Assembly: GCA_014904985.1 (NCBI GenBank)
Contig: MU129014.1
Span: 165,945 to 207,624, forward strand
Reading direction: 5' to 3'
Source: Hydnum rufescens UP504
Taxonomy: Eukaryota > Basidiomycota > Agaricomycetes > Cantharellales > Hydnaceae
DNA: 41,680 nucleotides
Shown piece after piece: positions 1 through 9,525 of the stretch. The notes below the pieces were generated by a model. It ran no database searches and was not told the DNA's origin. It worked only from the letters and a program-made list of their open reading frames with translations. Positions within the stretch are counted from its first letter, which is position 1, and each line of letters starts with the position of its first letter. A program made the position numbers and the translations under genes.

Positions 1-239
1 TGTCCATGCGCCCCCGCCCTGACCTGTCAATTGGTAAGGGGGTTTGTTCCCCTGCTCGCAAGTATGAATGTTAGGTTTCTAGTGAGGTTTAAGGATCTGC
101 TGTTCAAGTGTGCAAGTTCCCCAAGTTGGGCCCAAGGTAGCCACAAATGGGCCCAAGTTGGGCACAGTTGGGCCCAAAGACTGTAAGCCACTGGGTATCA
201 AAGACCCTGAGTTGGACCCAATTATGTTCCATATTGCTT
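1..239. other. Subterminal, GGCC-rich end of an upstream element; no gene
   Basis: No convincing reading frame. Between about 115 and 180 the motif TGGGCCCAA recurs several times. Comparable GGCC-rich subterminal repeats lie just inside the other ends of this TIR family (22,510-22,600 and 41,655-41,680), so I read this as the interior margin of an element that begins outside the window and ends at 312. Confidence 0.5.
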
Positions 240-312
240 GGGACCTAGTTAGGTATTAAAAATGCCTCATTTTTCGACCTAAGGTAGGTGTCATAACCGG
301 CTGACTGAGGTG
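240..312 (+). repeat. Terminal inverted repeat, right end of an upstream TIR element
   Basis: This 73-bp block reads GGGACCTAGTTAGGTA at its inner side and ends CTGACTGAGGTG. Read in reverse it begins CACCTCAGTCAGCC, matching the CACCTTGGTCAGTC outer ends at 22,694 and 25,077. The inner paired AGGTACC boxes are eroded. The orientation shows that the element lies to the left, so element 1 begins outside this boundary. Confidence 0.6.
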
Positions 313-515
313 GTTTCATGGTTTTGTTCATGGGGTTTAGCTTCGCAGGGCTTTGTTTGCTGGGTTTGGCTTTGTGGGGCTTTGTTTGCCGGGTTTGGGG
401 TCACGGGGCTTCATTTGCCGGGTTTGGGGTCACGGGGCTTCATTTGCCAGGTTTGCGGTCGCGGGTTTCGCTTGGTGGGTTTCGGGTGGCAGGTTTGGTG
501 TTGGGGGTCCAAGAT

Positions 516-622
516 CTAGAAAAGTAAACACGTTAGTTAAACATTAAAGCATTGCAAGAAGAGCAGCATACGCTGCTCTTCTTGCGCCACAAAAATGAAA
601 ATAAAAAATAAAAAAATCTCAT
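516..622 (-). other. Hairpin-intron module, element 1 left arm 3 (AT-AG variant)
   Basis: The intron-like interval is 107 bp. The 5' site is ATGAGA instead of GTGAGT, so the first base is G-to-A. The internal hairpin at 554-585 has stem GCAAGAAGAGCAGC, in which an A-to-G change is matched by T-to-C on the other strand. The branch-like motif is AACTAAC and the 3' end is TTCTAG. The exon hairpin is at 631-660. Confidence 0.6.
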
Positions 623-876
623 CTTAGAGTACCACACACCCGCTGCAGTGGGTGTGTGGTTCCTGGGGCCACTCGTTGGCCCTGGGTCATTTCGTGTCTT
701 TGTCTGGTGGGTGGTCCTTCTTTGCCTGCATGGTATTCGTTTGGCGGGTGGCCTTGGGTGTGTGTTCATGTGGTGCTGTCATTTTGGGGGCTCAGGTTCG
801 TTTGGCGGTTCTTCATTTGGCTGTCTGTTCCATTCGTTCTTTCCTTCATTTCATTGGCCACAGGCCAGGCAATAAC

Positions 877-977
877 CTAGAAAAATACATACATTAGTTA
901 GAAATTAAAACCAGCACAAAAAGAGCAGCTTTCGCTGCTCTTTTTGTGCGGCTGTATCTACTTGGGTGGGGACTCAC
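877..977 (-). other. Hairpin-intron module, element 1 left arm 2
   Basis: A 101-bp intron-like interval with 5' GTGAGT (972-977), a perfect 36-nt hairpin at 914-949 (stem GCACAAAAAGAGCAGC, loop TTTC), CTAAC-like branch motif and 3' TTCTAG (877-878). The exon hairpin at 990-1,015 sits just upstream of the 5' site with ATATAAG between them. Confidence 0.7.
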
Positions 978-1258
978 CTTATATAGTGCCACACACCCAC
1001 TGCAGCAGGTGTGTGCTTCCTTGGGCCACTCATTGGGCACATTGTTGTCCATTGCGCTGTCGTCTGTTGCGTTGTTGTCCATTGCACCATCGTCTGTTGC
1101 ATTGTCGTCCATCGTGCTGTTGTCTGTTGTGTTGTCATTTGGCACATTGCCATCTGTCGCATTGGGCGCATCATCATCTGTCACATTGCTGGTTGGGCCC
1201 CTGCTGTTCAGGGCCTCATCATTTGGCGAGTGGTTGCCATGCGGGACCAGGCCATGAT

Positions 1259-1367
1259 CTGAAATAATAAAAGATGTGTTAGTAAAAAAAATCCAAAGCA
1301 GCACAAAAAGAGCAGCTTGGCTGCTCTTTTTGCACCGTTGTATCTACTACGATTAAAAAACACTCAC
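1259..1367 (-). other. Hairpin-intron module, element 1 left arm 1
   Basis: A 109-bp intron-like interval with 5' GTGAGT (1,362-1,367), hairpin at 1,301-1,334, ACTAAC branch motif and 3' TTTCAG. The exon hairpin at 1,375-1,406 is a 14-bp stem (GACCACACACCCGC) with a CGAT loop. This is the mirror partner of the module at 2,246-2,352. Confidence 0.7.
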
Positions 1368-1591
1368 CTTATATGACCACACACCCGCCGATGCGGGTGT
1401 GTGGTCGCCTGGTTGCCTTTCTAGGTGGTTGTCACCTGTGGGGTCAGTGGTTGCTTCAGTGGGTGGTGGTTGCGTAGTTGTGAAGGAAGACACAACTCAA
1501 CGCTGGCAATTGCTGGAACCCAAAAGTGCCCAAGTGCTGGTGCTACAAGCACCATATACATTAATAGCAATTATCTAGATGTGTAACAAGG

Positions 1592-1602
1592 ACTATATAA
1601 TA
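1592..1602 (-). promoter_or_regulatory. TATA-like motif, left arm of element 1
   Basis: Mirror copy of the motif at 2,031-2,041 (CTATATAATAA on the plus strand). It would suit a transcript running outward through the left-arm introns. Inference only; no start site can be seen. Confidence 0.25.
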
Positions 1603-2030
1603 AATATTTGTTCAAAATTATAAAAAAGGCCATGATAATAAGTCAGAGATCAATACGGCACCATATGCCTGCATTGCACAGCGGATTAGGCCACTTCTAT
1701 TGGTTAGAATTGGCCCAAATTTAAATATATTGGTGGTGTATATGTATCCTACATGGGTGACTAGTTATATCGGACGATCACTCCATTTTTGGATTTTTGC
1801 ACCTTCAATTCCCTATTTAGGGAATTGAAGGTGCAAAAAATCCAAAAATGGAGTGATTGTCTGATATAACTAGTCGCCCATGTAGGATACATATACACCA
1901 CCAATATATTTAAATTTGGGCCAATTCTAACCAATAGAAGTGGCCTAATCCACTGTGCAATGCAGGCATATGGTGCCATATTGATCTCTGACTTATTATC
2001 ATGGTCTTTTTTATAATTTTGAACAAATAT

Positions 2031-2041
2031 TTATTATATAG
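2031..2041 (+). promoter_or_regulatory. TATA-like motif, right arm of element 1
   Basis: TTATTATATAG inside a conserved AAATATTTATTATATAGT block also present at 20,012-20,028 in element 2. It lies about 200 bp upstream of the first outward-facing 5' splice-like site. Conservation between two otherwise diverged cores suggests function; promoter activity is inferred. Confidence 0.3.
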
Positions 2042-2245
2042 TCCTTGTTACACATCTAGATAATTGCTATTAATGTATATGGTGCTTGTAGCGCCAGCAC
2101 TTGGGCGCTTTTGGGTTCCGGCAATTGCCGGCGTTGAGTCTTTGTGACCCACTGAAGCAGCAACCACCGAACTGGCACCTGACAACTGCCTAGGAAGGCA
2201 ACCAGGCAACCACACACCCGCCGATGTGGGTGTGTAGTCAACAAG

Positions 2246-2352
2246 GTGAGTTTTTTTTATCATAGTAAATACATCAGCGCAAAAAGAGCAGCAGAAGCTG
2301 CTCTTTTTGCGCTGCTTTGAATTTCTTTACTAATGTATTGTTATTATTTTAG
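2246..2352 (+). other. Hairpin-intron module, element 1 right arm 1
   Basis: A 107-bp intron-like interval: 5' GTGAGT (2,246-2,251), perfect hairpin at 2,277-2,312 (GCGCAAAAAGAGCAGC, loop AGAA), ACTAAT branch-like motif, 3' TTTTAG. The exon hairpin is at 2,209-2,238, immediately upstream. Confidence 0.7.
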
Positions 2353-2499
2353 ATCATGGCCTGGTGCAAAATACCAGGCCCAAATAGCAATATGCCAGAC
2401 AAAAACACAACGAACGAGACCACGGCAGCCAGGGACCCGCCCAACGAGTGACCCCACGAACCACACACCCACTGCGGCGGGTGTGTGGTTCTATGTAAG

Positions 2500-2599
2500 G
2501 TATGTTGCTCAGTGTACCCAACAGCGCAAAAAGAGCAGCATATGCTGCTCTTTTTGCACTGGTTTTGATTTCTAACTAACGAGTTATTTATTTTTCTAG
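2500..2599 (+). other. Hairpin-intron module, element 1 right arm 2
   Basis: A 100-bp intron-like interval: 5' GTATGT (2,500-2,505), hairpin 2,524-2,559 (loop ATAT), CTAACTAAC branch motif, 3' TTTCTAG. The exon hairpin at 2,459-2,490 has a 12-bp AACCACACACCC arm. Confidence 0.75.
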
Positions 2600-2775
2600 G
2601 TTATCGCCTAACCCACAACACACAAAATGAAGAACTGCCCAACAAGAATGAACAAAATGGATGCCCGCCAAGGACACCCACCAAATGAACCCCGGGCCCC
2701 TTGAAACGATACGGAGCCAACAAGTGGCCCCAGGAACCACACACCCGCTATGGCGGGTGTGTGGTACTATATAAG

Positions 2776-2877
2776 GTAAGTCTTCCCCAGTAGATACCGC
2801 CGCGCAAAAGGAGCAGCTTAGGCTGCTCTTTTTGCGCTGCTTCAAATGTCTAACTAACGTATATTTTAATATTCTAG
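2776..2877 (+). other. Hairpin-intron module, element 1 right arm 3
   Basis: A 102-bp intron-like interval: perfect GTAAGT (2,776-2,781), hairpin 2,802-2,837, CTAACTAAC branch motif and 3' TTCTAG. The exon hairpin at 2,736-2,765 (ACCACACACCCGC, loop TATG) is followed by ACTATATAAG directly before GTAAGT. This is the clearest single example of the module and the last one on this arm. Confidence 0.75.
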
Positions 2878-3084
2878 GTCATGAATCTGAACCAACACCA
2901 CCTCAGGCAGATAGATTTGGACCCTGTGGGTCAGCTTTTACTGCACAGGAGAGGACCCAAAGGGTCCCCCAACCTATCACAGACCCATGGGTTGGACAAA
3001 TATTGACCCATGAGGGGACAGCACTAAACCATGGTTTTGGCATGGTCAGGGCAGGGTATTGACAATAAAACTCATGGGCTGGGC

Positions 3085-3665
3085 CACTCCACCCATGGGT
3101 GGGACCTGCTGACCCATGAGTTAGAGCATTAGACCCATGGGTTTGACCCCTAGAGCCATGAGTTTGACCTCCAGACCCATGAGTTTGACCCCAGACCCAT
3201 GGGTTTGAGCCCTGGACTCATGAGTTAGACCCCAGACCCATGGGTTTGAGCCCTGGACTCATGAGTTAGACCCTCAGACTCATGAGCCAGACCCTCATAC
3301 CCATGAGTTAGATCCTCAGACCCATGAGGTGGACCATCAAACTCATGAGTTTGGCCCCAGACCCATGGGTCTCACCCCTAGACCCATGGGTTTGACCCCC
3401 AAACCCATGGGTTTGACCTCTAGACCCATGGGTCTGACCTCTAGACCATGGGTCTGACCTCTAGACCCATGGGTCTGACCTCTAGACCCATGGGTCTGAC
3501 CTCTAGACCCATGGGTCTGACCCCTAGACCCATGGGTCTGACCCTAGACCCATGGGTCTGACCCCTAGACCCATGGGTTTGACCCCTAGACCCATGGGTT
3601 TGACCCCTAAACCCATGGGTTTGACCTCTAGACCCATGGGTCTGACCACCAGACCCATGAGTTGG
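3085..3665. repeat. ~21-bp minisatellite with a palindromic ACCCATGGGT core
   Basis: About 25 head-to-tail copies of a unit close to GACCCATGGGTCTGACCTCT, with TTTGACCCC variants. Early copies are more diverged (ACTCATGAGTTAGACC); the stretch 3,420-3,640 is nearly homogeneous, suggesting recent expansion. Most units hold the perfect 10-bp palindrome ACCCATGGGT. No long reading frame crosses it. Confidence 0.9.
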
Positions 3666-3699
3666 GCCATGAACAACCCTGAATATTACTACTATATTG

Positions 3700-3935
3700 G
3701 GAAGACCATATATGGCAGGATGACATAAGATTATTATGTAATTGATTACATAATATTTCCATATATGGTAATATGATTTACTAGGATACTTCCATATATG
3801 GTAATATTATGTAATTAATTATGTAATTGTATTACATAATGCTTATGTAATGGTTCCATATATGGTAATAGTTTAGATGATAACATTACCATATATGGAA
3901 ATATTATATTACATAATATTGCCATATATGGTATA
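3700..3935. repeat. AT-rich cluster of CCATATATGG palindromes
   Basis: Six identical CCATATATGG decamers at 3,706, 3,759, 3,792, 3,856, 3,889 and 3,922, separated by ATTATGTAAT/ATTACATAAT palindromes. CC(A/T)6GG is the CArg-box consensus bound by MADS-box SRF-type proteins. Spacings of 53, 33, 64, 33 and 33 bp suggest a 33-bp spacing unit with one or two doublings. Function unknown. Confidence 0.8.
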
Positions 3936-3939
3936 CAGC

Positions 3940-5770
3940 AGTGGTTTGAGACGAAAATATTCATAGCACATGAAGGAGTGGTTGGATTTTGTTGAAATAA
4001 CATTCATTGGAAAGGGGGGATCAAAATGGATTGAATGGTGGTACAAACATCATGATCTAGAAAGGATTGATGGCAGGGGGTGGGCAGGGACATTGAAAAC
4101 AGGAAATCTGAGCAGCTCCACACTGGAGCCACCAAAATAATCATCCTCAGAGATGAGGATAGAGCACCATGGGATGCACCCATTGGTCCAAGAAAGAAGG
4201 AAATTGATGGAGAAATGGGGGAGATATGGATGCCAGCTCATCAGGGAGAAAAATGCCCATAAAACATGAACCACTGGTCCAATTTTATTACAACCAGGAC
4301 CATTGGAAAGAGGGAATCAAGGGCTTTCATTTAACTGGAGATTGAAAAAAAAAAGTCAAGGGTTCCCCCTGCAATGTGAGATAGAAGCCCACAGCCACAC
4401 AGCAACAAGAGCTGGATTGATTGCTTGCTGGGTCACCAAGCAATCGCATTCTATCCTGCCCCTGCATGCTGGAGGTGGCTGGGGTGGATCCTCAGGTATG
4501 ACAGAGGTGCCTCATGGGCAGCTCTGTCTCCTCGGAGGTGGTGTTGAGCACGGCATTGAGTACATTGCAACTCAACACTGGCAATTTCCAGGTTTTTTGC
4601 TCAATAAGGCAACTCCCAGTCAGTCACCTGATGCTGTAGCTGGGGACTTGAAAATTTGCACAGAGTATGATGCCATTATGCACTAATCATGTGCCAAAAA
4701 TTAGCCCAATCCATGCACTCAAAGAGGGGGAACTGGGCAAGGGGACTGGAACCACCAGAAGTTGCCGGAAAATAAGTGCTGGGCGGACGAGTCTGAAATT
4801 TGGCACATAGTAGGAGACTATTAGGATGCAAATCATATCAAAATTTCAGCCCAATCCATGCATTACTTATGGAGATATGAGCCAAACAAGTATGGACATT
4901 GAAAATTGATTTACTCCCCCTACAGTCAAGATATAAACTTGAAATTCTACACAGAGTATAGTCATATAATGAAATAAATATATACCAAGAATCAGCTCAA
5001 TCAGTCAAGTTTGAGACATTCAACTCCCTTGGCAGGCAGAAAAGAGAAAAAACTCCACCATAAATGTGAATCACCCCACATTAGGCCCAAAATAGGTGGA
5101 ATTGACCTGGAATATTATGATACACACTATATCCAAAAATGGAATGAATTGGATGTGTGGAAGTGGCTGAAGTTGAGGGGGAGGGGGAGGAAAATCAAAA
5201 GTGAATTACACAAGATGTAGAGCAGGCATGGATCTGATATTAAGCCACTAGTGCAATATGTATATGGGAAGCTCATATGCCAAATATCAGCCTAACCAGA
5301 CTCCATTTAAGCATTGCTCCACATCATCCCCCCCTAACTCACAATTTCCTCCCCAGGGCCTTCCATCCATGCCATTACCCTGAAAATTCACAGTTGGCTC
5401 ATCCAAACACATTTATAACATCCCTCAAAATTTCAGATTTCTTACTGCAATGTGAGACCTTGCAGAATATTTTCAAGTGCCACTGTAATACACCCTCCAG
5501 TGAGGGCACTTGCAGAGCTCCAATGACTCTGATTTTTTGTAAGCCACACCTGGTCACCATTTGAGGCTCAGGTGCAAAATTTCAGGCCATTCTAAGCACT
5601 TCTGGCATTGGTCACATGACCCAGATCTTCCCCTCCCCCTGCTTCACTTAGTGATCCAATTTGCATGGACTCTGTGGCCATTTGTAGTAGTAGTGGGTGA
5701 CACCCCATGATTCCAATTTGAAGACATTCCATGCAATATTCATTGAGTTATTCAAGAAACATTCCAGATC
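3940..5770. other. No gene recognised
   Basis: Only short open frames without convincing codon character. Phrases such as AATTTGGCACATAG and AGCCCAATCCATGCA recur two or three times between 4,680 and 4,870, as in old non-coding transposon interiors. Nothing more can be supported. Confidence 0.5.
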
Positions 5771-5773
5771 AAT

Positions 5774-6741
5774 TCAATTTGAGGTCAGAAGTACGGTATT
5801 TCCAGACTCAAGAGGCCTGTCCCACTCTTTCGCCTTGCGCTTGAGCTCATGGTTCATGGATTCAACAATGCCTCTGATCTCAGTGACTTGTTCATCCGTA
5901 AATGGTCCACCCTGTGATTTGATTTGCGCAGTGTCACCCTCCTCAGCAACCGAGTCATCATCCTCAACATCTGGATTCCCATCATTTGGATTTGGTGGAT
6001 CCAAAATGACCAAATTTTCACGCTGATGATATAGACCAGAAGGCTCAACCTCATGATCAAAATCCCTAACAAATGGAGAATTGCCAAACATGTGAGATGA
6101 GGTATGACTTGGGGGCTGGGGAGACCAAGTGGCGGCCTGAGCGGGGGACTGAGCAGGAGACCAAGTGCGAGGATGACCACGAGAGCGATTGCGAGATTGA
6201 GCACAATGAATACGGGGTGATTGAGCATGAGGAATATGGGGTGATTGAGCATGAGGAATACAGGGTGATTGAGCACGAGGAATATGGGGTGATTGAGCAC
6301 GAGAAAGACCAGGAAATGGAGTGGGAGAACCAGCAGGAGATGGGGAGTGACCAGCAGGATTCGAAGAATAAGGAATGGACTGTAGTGGAAGTCAATTTAA
6401 AGCAATCTAGGAAATAAAATGGATAGGAAACGCACTGTAGGTACACTGGGATGGTTTCTAGATCGAGGTGGAGCGAGCTGAACTGTTTGTTGGTGTGATC
6501 GCAATGACGGAATGTCAATAAACCACTCATTACGCTGAGGGACAGGGCGCGTAATGGGGGTGCTGGAAGCTTCGCCAGTTGTGTCAGAAGACTCTCTCGT
6601 CTGGGGCCCACTAGCAGATTCACTGCTCATTGATGGGACTGTGGTGTCATTGGTTATTGTAGAGGACCGGGCCATTTGACCTGCCGGGGTGGCAGCAGGC
6701 TTTGTGGTCCTTTTTCGGGCTTGATATGTCTTAGGTGGCAT
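5774..6741 (-). CDS. Hypothetical two-exon protein with octapeptide repeats, possibly gag-like
   Basis: I model two exons: 6,741-6,436 (102 codons) and 6,379-5,774 (201 codons plus stop). They are joined by a 56-bp intron with GTGCGT at 6,435-6,430 and TACAG at its end; the join keeps frame (phase 0). The 303-residue product starts MPPKTYQARKRTTKPA (basic, possible nuclear signal) and then has a Ser/Thr-rich stretch. Four near-identical octapeptides (AQSPHIPR type) follow, coded by 24-bp repeats at 6,190-6,310. The C-terminus is acidic, with NPDVEDDDSVAEEGD then a charged helix (EQVTEIRGIVESMNHELKRK). I recognise no domain. The MPPK start and low complexity resemble gag/ORF1 proteins of fungal retroelements, and the broken gene starting at 32,760 begins the same way. 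Alternative: an accessory gene of a DNA transposon. Confidence 0.55.
6190..6310 (-). repeat. 24-bp tandem repeats coding the octapeptide array
   Basis: Units close to GATTGAGCATGAGGAATATG on the plus strand, repeated about five times. At 24 bp they keep the minus-strand frame and encode AQSPHIPR, AQSPCIPH, AQSPHIPH and AQSPRIHC. Copies differ by point substitutions only. Confidence 0.85.
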
Positions 6742-7509
6742 ATCGGGCTAGGAGTCAGCTCGTGAAAAAAAGTAGTAGAAGTGGGGGGTACAGAAAGTGC
6801 ACCCTCGCAACTTCAGGCTACAACGTTGAGGGAATGGATGGCGAGATATCACATGGTGCAAAGTAGGAATAGGGAGAGCGCAAAAAACTGTGCTGTCCTA
6901 AACCAGGCTTTGAGGGATTAAAAGTGTAGGGTAGTTGGAAGACAGCGAGTGTGGCAGGAGTGAACGAGATGCCAAAAAAAGCAGATGGAAAGCAGGCGAT
7001 AGGGGTGCAGTGTGCACCATATTTGACCAGACTCTCCAAGAACCCCCAAAGGCTGGCAAGAGGTAGGAGTGGAAGGTGTAGCCCTGGGACTTCACAGGTT
7101 TGTTGGAAGATGACCAAAAGCCAGTAGAAGGAGTGTAGTGGATGGAAAGTCTTCAGTGGAGCAGGAAATAGGGAGTGTATGGTCACACTGTCCAAAACCA
7201 GACTCCACCAGAGACTGTTAATGTTGTGCAAGTGAACAATATTCCCGGACATTGCCAGTAAACAATTCTTCAGTACAGACAGATGTATATATTATTGTAT
7301 GAATGAGTACATGCGCGATATATGTAAGATGATAATATTAATGTCAAGGAATGGAGGATAGAGAGGAAAGTGCGGGAGGTCGAAGGCAACGACAGGATGC
7401 AGGAAATGGCAGAGGGAAGGCAGCAATGAGCTGGCAGTGTGGGGAAATGGGCTGGTGGTGAAGGGGATGGTCAAAGAGCATATGAATGAGAGTAAGGCTA
7501 GAGATATAC
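6742..7509. other. Spacer between two minus-strand genes; no gene recognised
   Basis: The minus strand is pyrimidine-rich just upstream of the 6,741 start, as in many fungal promoters. A 144-codon open frame at 6,818-7,252 (minus) lacks a recognisable domain and reads as low-complexity hydrophobic sequence, so I do not call it. A GTAAGTATATC splice-donor-like motif on the minus strand at about 7,505 could extend the upstream gene into this stretch. Confidence 0.4.
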
Positions 7510-9044
7510 TTACTCATCAATCCACTTGTGGAATCGAGGCTGGTCCCTATTTAACTCCAAGACAATATGCCACGCCAGCCGGATCCTTGTTCGTCCAAAA
7601 TTCTCCATGCTCGAACGAACCTCACTCCCTCCAAGATCAGCATATGCCCATCTGGAGATCTGGCATATGTCAGATATCATCGTGCCCCCAGGCACTGGCC
7701 AAATGTTCTCACAGAAAGCCAAAGCAGTACCCTTTGCCGGAGCCCTGTGCACGATCATCTGCATCTCCATGCGTCGCATACCGACTGTCACGGAGCCTGG
7801 GTCTTCCTTTCATGCACAATGGAGTCGTCTGCTGAGCCATTCAGTGTCAAACTCGACACTAATCATGGCATGAGTTCACTCATGCTTGGGAGGAGCAGGA
7901 CAAGGGTCGAGTAATGCAGGATACTGAATATAGTTGAGCATCTCAGGGATAGCATCACCAGGTGTCATGTAAGGGCATGGTCCAACAGCCAGGAGCTCCT
8001 GGATCTCAGCAGTTGAGATTGCATTGATGTACACCTCCTGCATGTACCTTACTTCAGTGACTCCAAAACAATTCACCAGTGTATCCATGTACAGGAAAGG
8101 GAGAAGTGTCTTGCCACCGCACAAAGATACCAAGATGCTCCGACACGAATCCCATTTGGCCACGTCCTTGAAGAGGAGGTACATGTGGTACATCGCACCC
8201 TTCTTCCGAATGGGTTTCACCCTCCATGCTGCCAGCACACCCAGATGAGAGTTCTGGTGCACCCAGGTCAAGGGGTCCTCTTGGCCATCGACACCCACAA
8301 TATCCAATGCATACCATTGGGCTAGCCTCAGGCATTCTGGTGGAGGCCATGGTGTGCTCACGTCTGAAACACTTGGTGCAACGCTGGCAGTAGGTGCCAC
8401 AGAGCCTTGAGGAAACAGCGTTGGCGCAGGCCCTAAGTGACTCAGGGGAGGTGTAGCCTCAGGTTGGGGTGGCAATGGAGGATCCTGATGACTGGGCGGT
8501 GGTCCAGAGGACAGCGGCGGTGTCCGACTGTGGCGACACAGTTGAGATGGGCCTGGATGTGCATACTCTCGGGATGGAGAGAGGGACGGCCTCCATGCTG
8601 GCTGTGGCAGGGGCTGATGGGTTGGTGCCTTTGAAGACGAGGCACTCTGCCAAGGTCCATCCCACATCTGCCCATCATGATCATCCCTGAAGCGGCCATG
8701 GCTCCAGCGCTCAAGCTCTTGGGACGCTCGGGAGCTTGATGGCTCCCATTGCCTTCCCAACTCCCCAGGTCATCCCCTTGGTGGTTCTCGTTGCACCACT
8801 CGTGGCCCCCTTGGTGGCTCCAGGGGTGATCTTGGCCTTCCTTTGGGGTGGCCAGAGTGGAAGGACAGACCTTGACAAGTGGGAGACCAGGCTTGATGAG
8901 GAGGAGAGGGGGACCGATGAAAAGAAGATGGAGCAGGGTGGGGAGAAGGTGCCCGGCAATGGTGGGACCAGGCATGGCCGGGGGGAGACAGGGACCGGCA
9001 GCGAAACGGCACATGGTGGGAGGGAATGACACACGAGGGGGAGA

Positions 9045-9215
9045 TGGCACACGATGAAGAGATGGCACACGACCAGGGGATCGTGCATGACCAGGGGATC
9101 GCGAACGACGAGGGGATTGTGAATGACGAGGGATCGCGAACGATGAGGGGATCGCGAATGACAAGGGGATCATGAATGACAAGGGGATCATGAACAATGA
9201 GGGGATTGTGCTTGA
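9045..9215. repeat. ~18-bp repeats coding Ser/Arg/Pro-rich sequence
   Basis: About nine units near GATCGCGAACGACGAGGG with drift. On the minus strand one frame gives a Ser-Arg-Pro run (SQSPRRSRSPGHARSPGR), like the SP-rich stretch of the 5,774-6,741 protein. Length changes inside the array probably explain frame loss in the surrounding gene. Confidence 0.7.
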
Positions 9216-9404
9216 CAAGGAAGCGGGGACAAACGACAGGGAGATGGTGCACAAGGTGGAAACGGGTCACTCACTGGAGTGACAGGAGAATACGTGGGAG
9301 CACAAGGAGAACCAGGCTCAAGAGAAGTAGGGGTCAGGGTCAGAGTGTGTGGCTGAGCAGGATTCGGCACAGAAGCAGGGGCAGAAGGAACAGGAAGGGC
9401 AGGA

Positions 9405-9525
9405 ACCAGAGGGGCAGGAAGGGCAGGAACTGGAGGGCAGGAACTGGAGGGGCAGGAACTGGAGGGGCAGGAACTGGAGGGGCAGGAACTGGAGGGGCAG
9501 GAACTGGAGGGGCAGGAACAGAAGA
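9405..9525. repeat. 15-bp minisatellite coding PVPAP repeats
   Basis: About seven copies of GGCAGGAACTGGAGG. On the minus strand these read as PVPAP pentapeptides following the coiled coil. One unit is 14 bp (a G lost from the GGGG run near 9,435), which shifts frame. The homopolymer makes a base-call error as likely as a real mutation. Confidence 0.85.

Larger units (their letters stand above)
1259..2352. repeat. Central long palindrome of element 1
   Basis: Position x pairs with about 3,633-x. Near the centre (CCCTATTTAGGG) the match is almost perfect over more than 200 bp per arm. It continues with substitutions through the exon hairpins (1,375-1,406 and 2,209-2,238) and the first intron module on each side. 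There is no spacer, so the DNA could extrude a long cruciform and a transcript would fold into a long duplex. The core is clearly related to that of element 2 (shared CCCTA(A)TTTAGGG centre, GGCAATTGCCGGC block and flanking AT-rich segment). Confidence 0.85.
313..2900. mobile_element. Palindromic hairpin-intron element 1
   Basis: A central palindrome (centre 1,816/1,817) is flanked on each side by three copies of one module: exon hairpin, 5' splice-like site, intron hairpin, branch-like CTAAC, 3' splice-like TAG or CAG. Modules on the left arm read on the minus strand and those on the right arm on the plus strand, so all point outward. Segments between modules carry short GC-rich words such as CGCCAAATGAA. 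No transposase or other protein is recognisable. No terminal inverted repeat belonging to this copy is visible, so both outer limits are approximate. Related in plan and partly in sequence to the elements at 18,720-22,694 and 25,077-32,517. Confidence 0.75.

Noticed and set aside
2333..2575. Protein-coding exons across exon hairpins (recurring HTPTAAGVW reading)
   Set aside because: The peptide is just the translation of the conserved hairpin in one frame. Splicing modules together does not keep an open frame across successive linkers in the cases I followed.
313..2900. CRISPR-like array
   Set aside because: Repeats are themselves hairpins of two kinds, linkers differ widely in length, orientation flips at a palindrome, and the genome is fungal with spliceosomal introns.
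4303..4686. 127-codon plus-strand frame
   Set aside because: No domain, no splice context and composition like the surrounding non-coding sequence.
8442..9254. 270-codon minus-strand frame
   Set aside because: Mostly a shifted reading of 18-bp repeats; the C-terminal segment that looks folded lies in the frame ending at 7,876.
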